Below the pieces are notes generated by a model. It saw only the letters and a list, made by a program, of their open reading frames with translations, was not told where the DNA came from and did no database searches. Below are positions 8,625 through 16,468 of a stretch of DNA of 64,000 nucleotides, piece by piece. The stretch is from Endozoicomonas euniceicola (GTDB lineage Bacteria > Pseudomonadota > Gammaproteobacteria > Pseudomonadales > Endozoicomonadaceae). Each line of letters starts with the position of its first letter. Positions within the stretch are counted from its first letter, which is position 1. The translations under genes were made by a program, and so were the position numbers. Location: positions 3,101,001 through 3,165,000 of the forward strand of contig NZ_CP103300.1 of the NCBI RefSeq assembly GCF_025562755.1. Direction: 5' to 3'.

Positions 8625-9473
8625 ATGAAGATTCTTCGCTATTTTGTTGTGTCCGCGGTGGCTGCCTTTCTGTTTTTACTGGCGACTTCCGTCTATTTCT
8701 GGTTTTACCTTAATCCGGTGCCTGTTGATAAGCAGCTGTTTGTGAATGGCGTGATACTCACCATGGACGACGATGACACAATTACAGATGCCGTTCTGGT
8801 TGAGCGGGATCGAATTGTGGCAACCGGCACTGAAGCGGTATTGAAGAATCAGGCCGATGATGCCCTGGTCATTGATCTGGAAGGAAAAGCGCTGATTCCC
8901 GGCTTTATCGATACCCGGGGACACTTTTTCTCCAGCAAAATGAACATCTCTTTTACCGATGGGTTAGACGAATTAAGTCTGAATGTGCAGAAGTATCTTG
9001 TTCGGGGGGTGACCAGTGTTCGGGCTGCTTTGCCTCGTCAGGCAGAGAACAAGCCTTTGGAACTCTTGTCGCAAATTGGGGTGATTCCCCAACGGGTTTT
9101 TATCCGGAAAAACAGCAAATCATACACCAGCGCCCTTGTCGAACCTTTGAAAACGATGAGTGACTCGATCGTTCAACCTGCTATCTTGCCACCAGGAAGT
9201 GAGCCTGAAAAATACGACCAGTCACAAAGAATCATGTTGTTATTAAGGCGCTTTACCATTGACGCTGCACAAGAGCTGAATGTGGACAGGAAAACCGGTT
9301 CCATAGAAGCGGGTAAGCTGGCGGATTTCCTGGTGCTGTCTGATAATCCTCTGATCCATCAGGGGAGTCTTGATCAGATTCATGTGGACCAGACCTGGAT
9401 TGGTGGTGTGCAGCGGTTTAACCGGCATGGGCTTTCCGAAGACAATGACCGTTTACCAGCGAGTCAGCCCTAA
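8625..9473 (+). CDS. Truncated YtcJ-type amidohydrolase (probably inactive)
   Basis: The 282-residue ORF starts with a membrane anchor (VVSAVAAFLFLLATSVYFWFY). Next comes the N-terminal beta domain of YtcJ-type amidohydrolases (VNGVILTMDDDDTITDAVLV, then ALIPGFIDTRGH) and, after a short linker, the C-terminal part (GSIEAGKLADFLVLSDNPL). The metal-binding HxH that should follow GFID reads RGH, and most of the TIM barrel is missing: full relatives at 38586 and 45556 are about 590-640 residues. The frame is open throughout, so this is an internally deleted gene that may still be expressed. Its 3' end overlaps the convergent PhyH gene by 21 bases. Confidence 0.65.
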   Translation: MKILRYFVVSAVAAFLFLLATSVYFWFYLNPVPVDKQLFVNGVILTMDDDDTITDAVLVERDRIVATGTEAVLKNQADDALVIDLEGKALIPGFIDTRGHFFSSKMNISFTDGLDELSLNVQKYLVRGVTSVRAALPRQAENKPLELLSQIGVIPQRVFIRKNSKSYTSALVEPLKTMSDSIVQPAILPPGSEPEKYDQSQRIMLLLRRFTIDAAQELNVDRKTGSIEAGKLADFLVLSDNPLIHQGSLDQIHVDQTWIGGVQRFNRHGLSEDNDRLPASQP

Positions 9474-10256
9474 CAGCTTTTGTCCAAGCTCTGTCAGCGT
9501 TGCCACATCCCCATCTTCCGGGTCTTGCTGGTAAGGCATGTTTCGCCACTTCTCTGGCGCGCGTTTGGCCTGCCAGAGGGCGATTCGGCTGGCACGGCTT
9601 TCTTCCGAATCCTCCGGACACATGGAGAGGTACTGGGCCAGCCGGGGCTGATCCGATGTGTTGATATTGCCGGAGTGCGGCAGGCGCGAATCCCAGATAA
9701 TCAGGCTTCCGGCTGTGGCGGCAACATTTTTTATTTCGTAGCCTTCCAGCTCTTTGTCACTGAACCACAGATTTTCTTTCTGTTTCAGGACTTCCGGCTG
9801 TTTGAACAGTTCCGGTACGCAGCAAAACGCCCCCTGGTTTTCTTCCGTATCGGTAAGGTAGAGAATCCCCTGTAAGCGCAGAGAGGTGATTTTCTGATAA
9901 GGGAAGTCGAGATGAATATTGCTTTTGTCGAAGGCTTCAGATCGCCTTTGCGGAGGTTTGAATGACAGCCGGTCAAGCCTGACCCAGAGCTTTTCAGTGG
10001 CCAGCAGTTTGGCGAATGCCTGGTGAATAGATGTGTACTGTCGTATATTCCAGACAGCCTGATGTTGGTGTATGGGGACAATACCGTTGTGTCCCAGATC
10101 TTTTTTATACCAGCTATCCGGTTTTTTCAGGTCTGCCCCGGTAAACGACATAATAAGTTTTACAACGTCACTGCAAAGTGCCCGGGGAACGATATTGGGT
10201 AGAACAATATAGCCTTCAGTGTCTAACTGGTATTGATGTTGTTTGGTTATGTTCAT
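9453..10256 (-). CDS. Phytanoyl-CoA dioxygenase (PhyH) family protein
   Basis: The 267-residue protein matches the PhyH group of Fe(II)/2-oxoglutarate oxygenases. EGYIVLPNIVP is near the N-terminus, the iron ligands H and D are in NIHLDFPY (about 116-120), and the distal histidine is in WDSRLPHSGN (about 197) with a downstream arginine (QPRLAQYLS) suited to 2-oxoglutarate binding. Family members hydroxylate lipids, amino acids or natural products; the substrate here cannot be read from sequence. It stands alone, convergent with the truncated amidohydrolase. Confidence 0.8.
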   Translation of the reverse strand: MNITKQHQYQLDTEGYIVLPNIVPRALCSDVVKLIMSFTGADLKKPDSWYKKDLGHNGIVPIHQHQAVWNIRQYTSIHQAFAKLLATEKLWVRLDRLSFKPPQRRSEAFDKSNIHLDFPYQKITSLRLQGILYLTDTEENQGAFCCVPELFKQPEVLKQKENLWFSDKELEGYEIKNVAATAGSLIIWDSRLPHSGNINTSDQPRLAQYLSMCPEDSEESRASRIALWQAKRAPEKWRNMPYQQDPEDGDVATLTELGQKLLGLTRW

Positions 10257-10447
10257 AACCAGAAGTTTAATGCAGCCTGAGGTTCCTGTCCCGCTCTTTC
10301 AGATGGCTCAGCTCGCTTCAACTGGCCGTTAGCCGGACAAGGGATTATGTCTGTTTCAGCAATACAACGATGTACTAACCTTGGGGGGCGTAATTGACTC
10401 AGTGCCGTCGCATAACTTGACCAATAGCTTGAACCGGAGTGTTTACG

Positions 10448-11134
10448 ATGCCTGATCCCCGGATAAAATTAAAAGATATTTTTAAAGAAAGCAACATGCT
10501 TCTTTTGACCAAAAGCCTGTTTTTTCAGAATACAAACAGGATAGAGGGCTCGCATGTAGACCCCATGATCCGGACAGGTGAAAGACGATTTTTCGGTTAT
10601 GTCTACATGTTTACGCAGCGGAAACGTTACGTTCCTTATGCTTTTGAAAATGGCATTCCTCCAATTCGGTACGATATTGAGAGCGACGGGGGCTCCTCAG
10701 ACGATTCTCCAATACCTGGCAAAACCTATGGCATCCGGTTAACAGACTTGTCTAATCGCTTATCGACTCGCCCAGATGTGAGGGGGAGTTTACTCACTCG
10801 TATTTGCTTTTACCAAATTCCCAGCGGCCGGCCCCGTTCCAACTTAGCGTTTTTAATGGATATCAGGGAGTTAGGAGGCAATGTTCGACTCAAACCAACG
10901 ATCGAGGACTCTTATGGTGATGAGATTTTTGATGTGCTCGTTACGTACCCTGTTTCTAAATCAAGAATCGTAGGAGTCATTAAAACCTCTCTCCGGTCGA
11001 ACGGGTCGCTAGATTCACAAAAACTTAAACTTTATGTTAACCCGAATTATACCGAGGGAATGGAGGGGGCCATGGCTGTTGCCGCGAGTTTTAATGGAGA
11101 AAGTGAATGGGAGATGGTTGACGTTGATGCCTGA
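10448..11134 (+). CDS. Tandem paralogue 1, unknown function
   Basis: Predicted 228 residues from the ATG at 10448, 8 bases after GGAG; an in-frame GTG at 10439 overlaps that site. There is no signal peptide or membrane segment. It shares with its two neighbours the opening block (MPDPR.K.KDIF.ESN..LLT), GYVY followed by FENGI, and the closing block TYPVSKSRIVGVIK...KLKLYVNPNYT. The order GYVY, a downstream VFENG-like element, an S/T-rich LSTRPD, a DIRELGG strand and a DEIF...TYPVSKSRIVGV strand faintly recalls cholera/pertussis-type ADP-ribosyltransferases. This is unproven, and the first motif lacks the usual arginine here. Confidence 0.65.
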   Translation: MPDPRIKLKDIFKESNMLLLTKSLFFQNTNRIEGSHVDPMIRTGERRFFGYVYMFTQRKRYVPYAFENGIPPIRYDIESDGGSSDDSPIPGKTYGIRLTDLSNRLSTRPDVRGSLLTRICFYQIPSGRPRSNLAFLMDIRELGGNVRLKPTIEDSYGDEIFDVLVTYPVSKSRIVGVIKTSLRSNGSLDSQKLKLYVNPNYTEGMEGAMAVAASFNGESEWEMVDVDA

Positions 11135-11296
11135 CTCGCACTCTGGGCGTTACGGTTTAGCTCGCTGTATTTGATCAATAGCCAGATAAGGGACTACGCC
11201 TGTTTCAGCTATACAACGATGTGCTAACCTTGGTGGACATGATTGATTCCGTGCCGTCACATAACCTGATGAATGGCTTGAACCGGAGTGTTTGCG

Positions 11297-12037
11297 ATGC
11301 CTGATCCCCGGCTAAAAGCAAAAGATATTTTTACAGAAAGCAACAGGCTTCTTTTGACCAGAAGCCCGTTTTTTCAGGATACAACCAAGATAGAGGGCGC
11401 ACGTTTTGCAACCAGTATCCGGGAAGGCAGACGTCTATTTTACGGTTATGTCTACTACAGATCTGTGTCTGACAAAGAGGTTCCTTATCTGTTCGAAAAT
11501 GGTATTTCTACAGCTATGTACGATGTTGGGAGCGGTAAATGTGTCTCAGATGAGAAAAAAGTGCCCGGCAAAACGTATGGCTACCCGTTAACGGACGTGT
11601 CTACTCTAGTAAATCTGAGAAGAGTGCCATGGTTTGAAACTTATGTATGCCATTATCAAGCTCGCTGCGTTGATCCCGATAGCAGCTCAGTGTGTTTAAT
11701 TGATATCAGGGAGTTGGGAGGCGTTGTTCGTAGTGAACTATGGAGCGGCAAAACTATGCGAGATTATATAAACAATTTACCACATTACCTTATGGACGAT
11801 GAGGCGTTCGCTAGATTCCCCATTTCCGAAAAGATTCTTGGTGTGGTCATTATGTACCCTGTTTCTAAATCAAGAATCGTAGGCGTCATTAAAACCTTTC
11901 CTTTTTCGAACAGGTCGCTACATTCACAAAAACTTAAACTTTATGTTAACCCGAATTATACCGGGGGAATGGAGGGGGCCAGAGCTGTTGCGGCGAGTTT
12001 TAATAGAGAAAGTGAATGGTTGATGGTTGATGCCTGA
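11297..12037 (+). CDS. Tandem paralogue 2, unknown function
   Basis: Predicted 246 residues from the ATG at 11297 (GGAG 11286-11289). This is the most diverged of the three. It has a longer central insert (residues about 150-180, with DYINNLPHYLMDDEAF) and its own version of the first motif, VYYRSVSDKEVPYLFENGI, in which an arginine follows VYY. The closing block is nearly identical to the neighbours. The pattern of conserved ends and a variable middle suggests diversification after duplication. No domain is recognised with confidence. Confidence 0.65.
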   Translation: MPDPRLKAKDIFTESNRLLLTRSPFFQDTTKIEGARFATSIREGRRLFYGYVYYRSVSDKEVPYLFENGISTAMYDVGSGKCVSDEKKVPGKTYGYPLTDVSTLVNLRRVPWFETYVCHYQARCVDPDSSSVCLIDIRELGGVVRSELWSGKTMRDYINNLPHYLMDDEAFARFPISEKILGVVIMYPVSKSRIVGVIKTFPFSNRSLHSQKLKLYVNPNYTGGMEGARAVAASFNRESEWLMVDA

Positions 12038-12198
12038 CTCGCACTCCGGGCGTTGCGGTTCAGCTCACTGTATTTGATCAATAGCCAGATAAGGGGCTAC
12101 GCCTGTTTCAGCTATGCAACGATGTACTATCCTTGGGGGCGTAATTGATTCAGTGCTGTCGTATAACCTGACGAATGGCGTTAATCGGAGTATTTACG

Positions 12199-12894
12199 AT
12201 GCCTCATTCCCGGGTAAACCTAAAAGATATTTATGAAGAAAGCAACAGGCTTCTTTTGACCAAAAGACCTTTTTTTCAGAATACAAACAGGATAGAAGGC
12301 TCGCATGTAGACCCCATGAGCCGGGGAGGTGAAAGTCGATTTTTCGGTTATGTCTACATGTTTACGGGGCGGGAGCTTTACGTTCCTTATGTTTTTGAAA
12401 ATGGTATAGCTCCAGTTATGTACGATATGGGGAGCGGGGCTCCCCCCCCAAACAATAATCGAATATGTGGCAAAAACTATGGCATCCGGTTAACAAGCTT
12501 GTCTAATCGCTTATCGACTTGCCCAGATATGAGTGGGAGTTTACTCACTCATATTTGCTATTACCAAATTCCCAGCGACCAGCCCATTACCAACTTAGCG
12601 TTTTTAATGGATATCAGGGAGTTAGGAGGCATTGTTCATAGAGAACCACCGGTCAGGTACTATGATGGTGAGGAGATTTTTGATGTGGTCGTTACGTACC
12701 CTGTTTCTAAATCAAGAATCGTAGGCGTCATTAAATACTTTCCTTCTTCGAACACCTCGCAACATTCACAACAACTTAAACTTTATGTTAACCCGAATTA
12801 TACCGGGGGAATGGAGGGGGCCATGGCTGTTGCGGCGAGTTTTAATGGAGAAAGGTTTTACGGAGAAAGTGAATGGGAGATGGTTAATGCCTGA
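12199..12894 (+). CDS. Tandem paralogue 3, unknown function
   Basis: Predicted 231 residues from the ATG at 12199, with GGAG at 12187-12190; a GTG/ATG further upstream lacks this spacing. It is closest to paralogue 1, sharing most of residues 1-60 and the whole C-terminal third. It has an acidic DGEEIFDVVVTYPVS segment whose EE pair is what one would expect of an ADP-ribosyltransferase E-x-E/E-E element; this reading is speculative. A short internal duplication near the end (NGERFYGESEWE) distinguishes it. Confidence 0.65.
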   Translation: MPHSRVNLKDIYEESNRLLLTKRPFFQNTNRIEGSHVDPMSRGGESRFFGYVYMFTGRELYVPYVFENGIAPVMYDMGSGAPPPNNNRICGKNYGIRLTSLSNRLSTCPDMSGSLLTHICYYQIPSDQPITNLAFLMDIRELGGIVHREPPVRYYDGEEIFDVVVTYPVSKSRIVGVIKYFPSSNTSQHSQQLKLYVNPNYTGGMEGAMAVAASFNGERFYGESEWEMVNA

Positions 12895-13020
12895 CTCGCA
12901 CACCCACAACCCTGTCACGAGAACGCTTTGCCAGCGTACGTTTCGATACAGCCGCTTGAATATCCACTCCTGAAACCCAACATAAGCAGCACACCCATGA
13001 TGTTGATAGAGGGCAGGGCA

Positions 13021-13515
13021 GTGAGCAGTCCAATGGTTAGTGAAGTGGCGGGCAAAATTGTTCGTAAAGCTCAGGAAGTTGATATAAAGCCTCTGGTTAA
13101 ACTCTGCAAAGAGTCCCTGCTGGCCAGTTATGGTGAACTGGTTGCAGCAGAGCAGTTGCGGCCCTGGTCCGAAGGGAGTGATATTGAGAAATACGTGCAG
13201 GGCATCTGGCCGGATATGCTGGTAGTGGTTGATGGGCCAGACCTGGTGGGCATGCTGGCCTTAAAGGGGAATCGAATTGATATTGTCTGGGTCGCTCAGG
13301 CGCTCCGCCAGCAGGGCATAGGCCAGATGTTGATGAATACAGCTGAAGAACAGGTGGCGCAAACGTGTAAATCCATAGAAGTGGAATGTCTGGGCCCTGA
13401 TATTGAAACCATCCAGTTTTATGAGGATCGTGGCTACGTCAGGGTAAAAGAGTATGTGGATAACTTCAGTGGCGTCGACAAGATCGTGATGTCCAGAACG
13501 CTTGAATCTGTATAA
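13021..13515 (+). CDS. GNAT-family N-acetyltransferase
   Basis: The GTG at 13021 is preferred because AGAGGG (13008-13013) lies 7 bases upstream, giving 164 residues; in-frame ATGs at 12997 and 13033 and a TTG at 12928 are alternatives. The domain shows the GNAT order: IRKAQEVDIKPLVKL (first strand and helix), LVGMLAL, the acetyl-CoA loop in RQQGIGQMLMNTAE (Q/R-x-x-G-x-G/A) and a late FYEDRGYV. It transfers an acetyl group from acetyl-CoA to an amine; the acceptor is unknown. It ends just before rlmI. Confidence 0.8.
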   Translation: MSSPMVSEVAGKIVRKAQEVDIKPLVKLCKESLLASYGELVAAEQLRPWSEGSDIEKYVQGIWPDMLVVVDGPDLVGMLALKGNRIDIVWVAQALRQQGIGQMLMNTAEEQVAQTCKSIEVECLGPDIETIQFYEDRGYVRVKEYVDNFSGVDKIVMSRTLESV

Positions 13516-13570
13516 TGCGCTTCCTCTGTTTTGTTTCCATAAGTTATTTACCCATCGGGCGTTCCTCTCT

Positions 13571-14764
13571 ATGACTCATAAAGCATTGCGGCTGAAAGAC
13601 CGGGCTGACCGCCGTCTGAAAGCAGGCCATTTGTGGATTTACAGTAACGAAATCGACACTAAAGCAACGCCTCTGAAAGGTTTTGCTACCGGTGAGCTGG
13701 TTGTCATTGAAAACGCGGCAGGCAAAGCCATTGGCACGGGTTATGTCAATCCGAATACGCTGATCTGCGCTCGCCTGGTTAGTCGTGACGCTAAATATAT
13801 GCTCGACAAATCCCTGCTGGTTCATCGGATCAAAGTCGCTCTGAGCTTGCGTGAGCGCCTGTTCGATAAGCCCTGCTACCGGCTGGTTTTTGGTGACAGC
13901 GACAGTCTGCCAGGTCTGGTGGTTGACCGGTTTGGCGATGTGCTGGTCGTGCAGATTTCTACGGCTGGTATGGAGCTGGTGAAAGACCAGGTTGTAGAAG
14001 CACTGGTGCAGGTGCTGAAGCCGACAGGCATTTTGCTGAAAAACGACGGTTCTTCCCGCAAGCTGGAAAATCTGCCCGAGTACATTGAAGTGGCTTATGG
14101 CGAAGTGCCGGATGAAGTGGAATTGGAAGAAAACGGCGTACGCTTCCTGGCTCCGGTGATGAAAGGGCAGAAAACCGGTTGGTTCTACGATCATCGTCTT
14201 AACCGTGACCGTCTGCGCCACTATGTAAAAGGCAAGCGGGTACTGGATGTATTCAGTTATGTCGGTGGTTGGGGCGTGCAGTGTGCGGCTTTTGGCGCGG
14301 AAGAAGTGATCTGTGTGGACGCTTCTGAAAAAGCGGTTGATCTTGTCCATAGAAATGCCGAACTGAACGGCCTTCAGGACAAGGTCGGCACCATGCAGGG
14401 CGACGCGTTTGAAGCTTTGAAGCAGCTGAAAGCGGAAGGTGAGCAGTTTGATGTAATCATTGTTGACCCACCTGCCTTTATTAAACGCCGTAAAGACGTC
14501 AAAGCCGGTGAACTGGCCTACCGCCGCATCAATGAGATGGCCATGCGCCTGTTGAGCAAGGATGGTATTCTGGTGGCCTGCTCCTGCTCTATGCACTTGC
14601 AGCGTGACAGTATGCTGGATGCTCTGCGCGCGGGCAGTCGCCATATTGAGCGAAACCTGCAGATTATTGAACAGGGCCATCAGGGACCTGATCACCCAAT
14701 CCTGCCTGCCATTCCGGAAACGGAGTACATCAAGGCGATGACCGCCAGGGTGACCCGGGTATAA
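13571..14764 (+). CDS. rlmI: 23S rRNA m5C1962 methyltransferase RlmI
   Basis: The ATG at 13571 gives 397 residues, matching the roughly 396 of E. coli RlmI; the longer frame from 13502 adds a non-homologous leader. The N-terminal PUA-like domain (LKDRADRRLKAGHLWIYSNEI) precedes the SAM-binding Rossmann domain with VLDVFSYVGGWGVQCA, VDASEKAV and VDPPAFIKR. The catalytic cysteine region is ACSCSMH. The enzyme methylates C1962 of 23S rRNA. A stem-loop follows the stop (GTCAGAC 14767-14773 pairing with GTCTGAC 14809-14815). The last ~60 coding bases and ~115 downstream bases are duplicated three more times at 18122, 20926 and 23841/25671. Confidence 0.92.
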   Translation: MTHKALRLKDRADRRLKAGHLWIYSNEIDTKATPLKGFATGELVVIENAAGKAIGTGYVNPNTLICARLVSRDAKYMLDKSLLVHRIKVALSLRERLFDKPCYRLVFGDSDSLPGLVVDRFGDVLVVQISTAGMELVKDQVVEALVQVLKPTGILLKNDGSSRKLENLPEYIEVAYGEVPDEVELEENGVRFLAPVMKGQKTGWFYDHRLNRDRLRHYVKGKRVLDVFSYVGGWGVQCAAFGAEEVICVDASEKAVDLVHRNAELNGLQDKVGTMQGDAFEALKQLKAEGEQFDVIIVDPPAFIKRRKDVKAGELAYRRINEMAMRLLSKDGILVACSCSMHLQRDSMLDALRAGSRHIERNLQIIEQGHQGPDHPILPAIPETEYIKAMTARVTRV

Positions 14765-14879
14765 ACGTCAGACCTCTTTCAATTCAAACCGGGTTGGAAG
14801 AGGCTTCCGTCTGACCGATACAGTATGCTGTCCTAAAACTTTTCCTGAATTTTTCAGCGGAATTAAGGCAGTTACCAAA

Positions 14880-14905
14880 TTGACATCCTCCCCGCCCTAA
14901 AGGCT
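14880..14905. mobile_element. Remnant end of an IS200/IS605-family element
   Basis: TGACATCCTCCCCGCCCTAA at the point where the rlmI-downstream repeat stops resembles the hairpin end of IS200/IS605-type elements (compare the reverse of GGGTGGGGAGCAGTCA at the end of the intact element near 17680). No transposase is attached, so it is a solo end left by deletion. Confidence 0.4.
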
Positions 14906-14962
14906 ATCTCTTTATCACAAATCCTAATCTTGACTTATCCTTTTCAGTGATGAGTCAAGATC

Positions 14963-15130
14963 ATGTTGCCATTACCTCCTGAGCAATGGGCGGAACGTAC
15001 TTTCGGGTCAGCGTATGCAAAGCGCTGATAACCTTGAGTGAATGGCCGTGATACTGGTGTTTGTAGCAGTCAGGCTGATCCAGATACGGGAAGCACTCAT
15101 TTTGCCTTATAACCGCAAACAGACTGGCGA
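14963..15130 (+). pseudogene. Fragments of an IS4/Tn5-type transposase
   Basis: A short frame from 14963 reads MLPLPPEQWAERTFGSAYAK and stops. EQWAERTFGSA is the typical opening of IS4/Tn5-type transposases. About 30 bases on, another frame contains VAVRLIQIREALILPYN, similar to the C-terminal region of such transposases. The catalytic middle is missing. This is a relic with a large internal deletion; the family call rests on these two short matches. Confidence 0.4.
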
Positions 15131-15152
15131 TAAGGTGTGGCATGAAAAAACG

Positions 15153-15488
15153 TCAGCCGATCCAGTGGTCAGGGTTTTTGAGCCACAAGCGCGCAAGCAT
15201 TCTCCGACAATGCGGGCAAGGAAATACGTTGCCGGAATTCGTTTGTACCGCGCGAAGACATGCAATATGGAATTTAGCCCCGCAGCATGGAGTAGCCATA
15301 GTTTCTCTATCATTTAAACTCTCAAAACAAATAGGACATTCATTATCAGGATCTCGCCCCAGTTCAACGCTGGGATAAGTAACGGTAACTGAACCGGAAG
15401 CTTGAGAGACCGTTGTCATAACTACCTGGGATGTAGCACTTTGAACTGTCTCCGTAACTTTTCTACAAACTACTTCAATATCAGCCAT
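15153..15488 (-). CDS. RING-finger protein, N-terminus donated by an IS66 end
   Basis: The 111-residue ORF has a RING-type zinc finger: CPIC at about 50-53, TPCCGAKFHIACL (about 66-78) and CPHC at about 92-95, giving a C3HC4-like set of ligands. In eukaryotes RING domains bind E2 enzymes and act as ubiquitin ligases; in bacteria they are usually host-directed effectors. The first 11 codons (MADIEVVCRKV) are encoded inside the inverted repeat of the adjacent IS66 remnant, which ends at 15454. The original N-terminus has therefore been cut off and a new start supplied by the IS. Whether the truncated ORF is expressed is unknown. Confidence 0.6.
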   Translation of the reverse strand: MADIEVVCRKVTETVQSATSQVVMTTVSQASGSVTVTYPSVELGRDPDNECPICFESLNDRETMATPCCGAKFHIACLRAVQTNSGNVFPCPHCRRMLARLWLKNPDHWIG

Positions 15489-15524
15489 TCAGGCATTACC
15501 TTTCCCTATTGATCCCTCCGGTTG

Positions 15525-15902
15525 TTATTCCTTTGGGGGATCATGGTTGCGCATTTCACAAAGCCGCTTCTCACTCATTAACCAAGGCAGATAAGGAGTG
15601 AGATCATCAGGTGGCTTCCTGCCATTTAAAGCACAAGCCTCAAGATAGGCACCCAGCCAGATTTTGGGATTAATGCCCCAAAGCTTTAGCGTCATAAAAA
15701 CGCTGAATAGAAAAGCGGCTATATCGGCACTCCAGGCACTGCCAGACCCATAGTAATTCTTCCTGCCAACAACACCTGTTCGCAGAGCTTGCTCTGCAGC
15801 ATTGTTATCCATAGGAATACCGGGATTAGTAACAAAGCGGGTCAATCCTTCCCAATGATTCTGCAGGCTTTCGAGCACTTTCTTCGCCCTGACTCGCAGT
15901 TT
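15525..15902 (-). pseudogene. IS66 transposase, C-terminal fragment
   Basis: This frame corresponds to residues about 434-557 of the intact IS66 transposase at 23925-25598, almost identical through LRVRAKKVLESLQNHWEGL to the end (…LCEMRNHDPPK). Homology stops abruptly at 15902, where the IS200/IS605 element begins. It carries the DNNAAEQALR motif of the catalytic region's end but lacks the DDE residues upstream. Confidence 0.85.
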
Positions 15903-15974
15903 AGCAAAGTCGTCGTAAACCCTCGCCCAATGCGGGCGGGGATATAAGACGGGAAGGCGCAGAGCCTTCCGCCA

Positions 15975-16403
15975 TCAATCTGGTGTACTCTGGCTATTAA
16001 CGTAGTCCTTCAGAGTCTCGATAGTTGCACCGCCAGCACTGCAAGCAAAGTAAGACCTTGACCACATTAAGCCTGCTTTGCTCTGAGCAGTAAGGTGGGT
16101 ATTCAGCATTCGCAACCGTCTTGATGATGTTGATTTGAGATTATTTACCATGACACTGATAGCCAGTTTTGGTGGGTAGGTCACCAACAGGTGTACGTGA
16201 TCTTTTTCGCCATCCATTTCAAGTAACTGGCATTCCAGTTTTTCACATGCACTCTCGAACGACTCCCGTAACTGCTTGATCATATAGCCATCAAAAAGCT
16301 TTCGTCTGTACTTTGTCGTGAACACCAAATGAACAACCAGCTTGGTAACGCTATGTCGTTTGCGAAGATACCCTTTAAGCAAATCTTTATTGTGTGCGCC
16401 CAC
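15975..16403 (-). CDS. tnpA: IS200/IS605 transposase TnpA (Y1 HUH)
   Basis: The 142-residue Y1 transposase is of normal length for the family (about 130-155). The HUH metal motif is HVHLL at about 76-80, preceded by HLVFTTKYRRKLF, and the nucleophilic tyrosine is in LKDYVNSQ near the C-terminus. It nicks and joins single-stranded element ends at hairpins. It is divergent from tnpB, separated by 65 bases that hold both promoters. Confidence 0.92.
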   Translation of the reverse strand: MGAHNKDLLKGYLRKRHSVTKLVVHLVFTTKYRRKLFDGYMIKQLRESFESACEKLECQLLEMDGEKDHVHLLVTYPPKLAISVMVNNLKSTSSRRLRMLNTHLTAQSKAGLMWSRSYFACSAGGATIETLKDYVNSQSTPD

Positions 16404-16468
16404 TTGAAAACCTCTTTCAAATACCTATAATATAAAGTTTATATTGATGAGCACTGAAATAACATTCC

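Larger units (their letters stand above)
10335..12894 (+). repeat. Three tandem gene-plus-upstream-region duplications
   Basis: Each of three consecutive units (about 800-870 bases) consists of a conserved 100-base upstream block followed by a paralogous gene. The block runs from GTTTCAGC and ACAACGATGTACTA through to a CGGAGTGTTT ribosome-site region. The upstream blocks start near 10340, 11190 and 12090. The middle unit is the most diverged. Confidence 0.8.

Noticed and set aside
13544..14695. A 383-codon minus-strand frame
   Set aside because: It is antisense to rlmI, which has clear homology, start and length.
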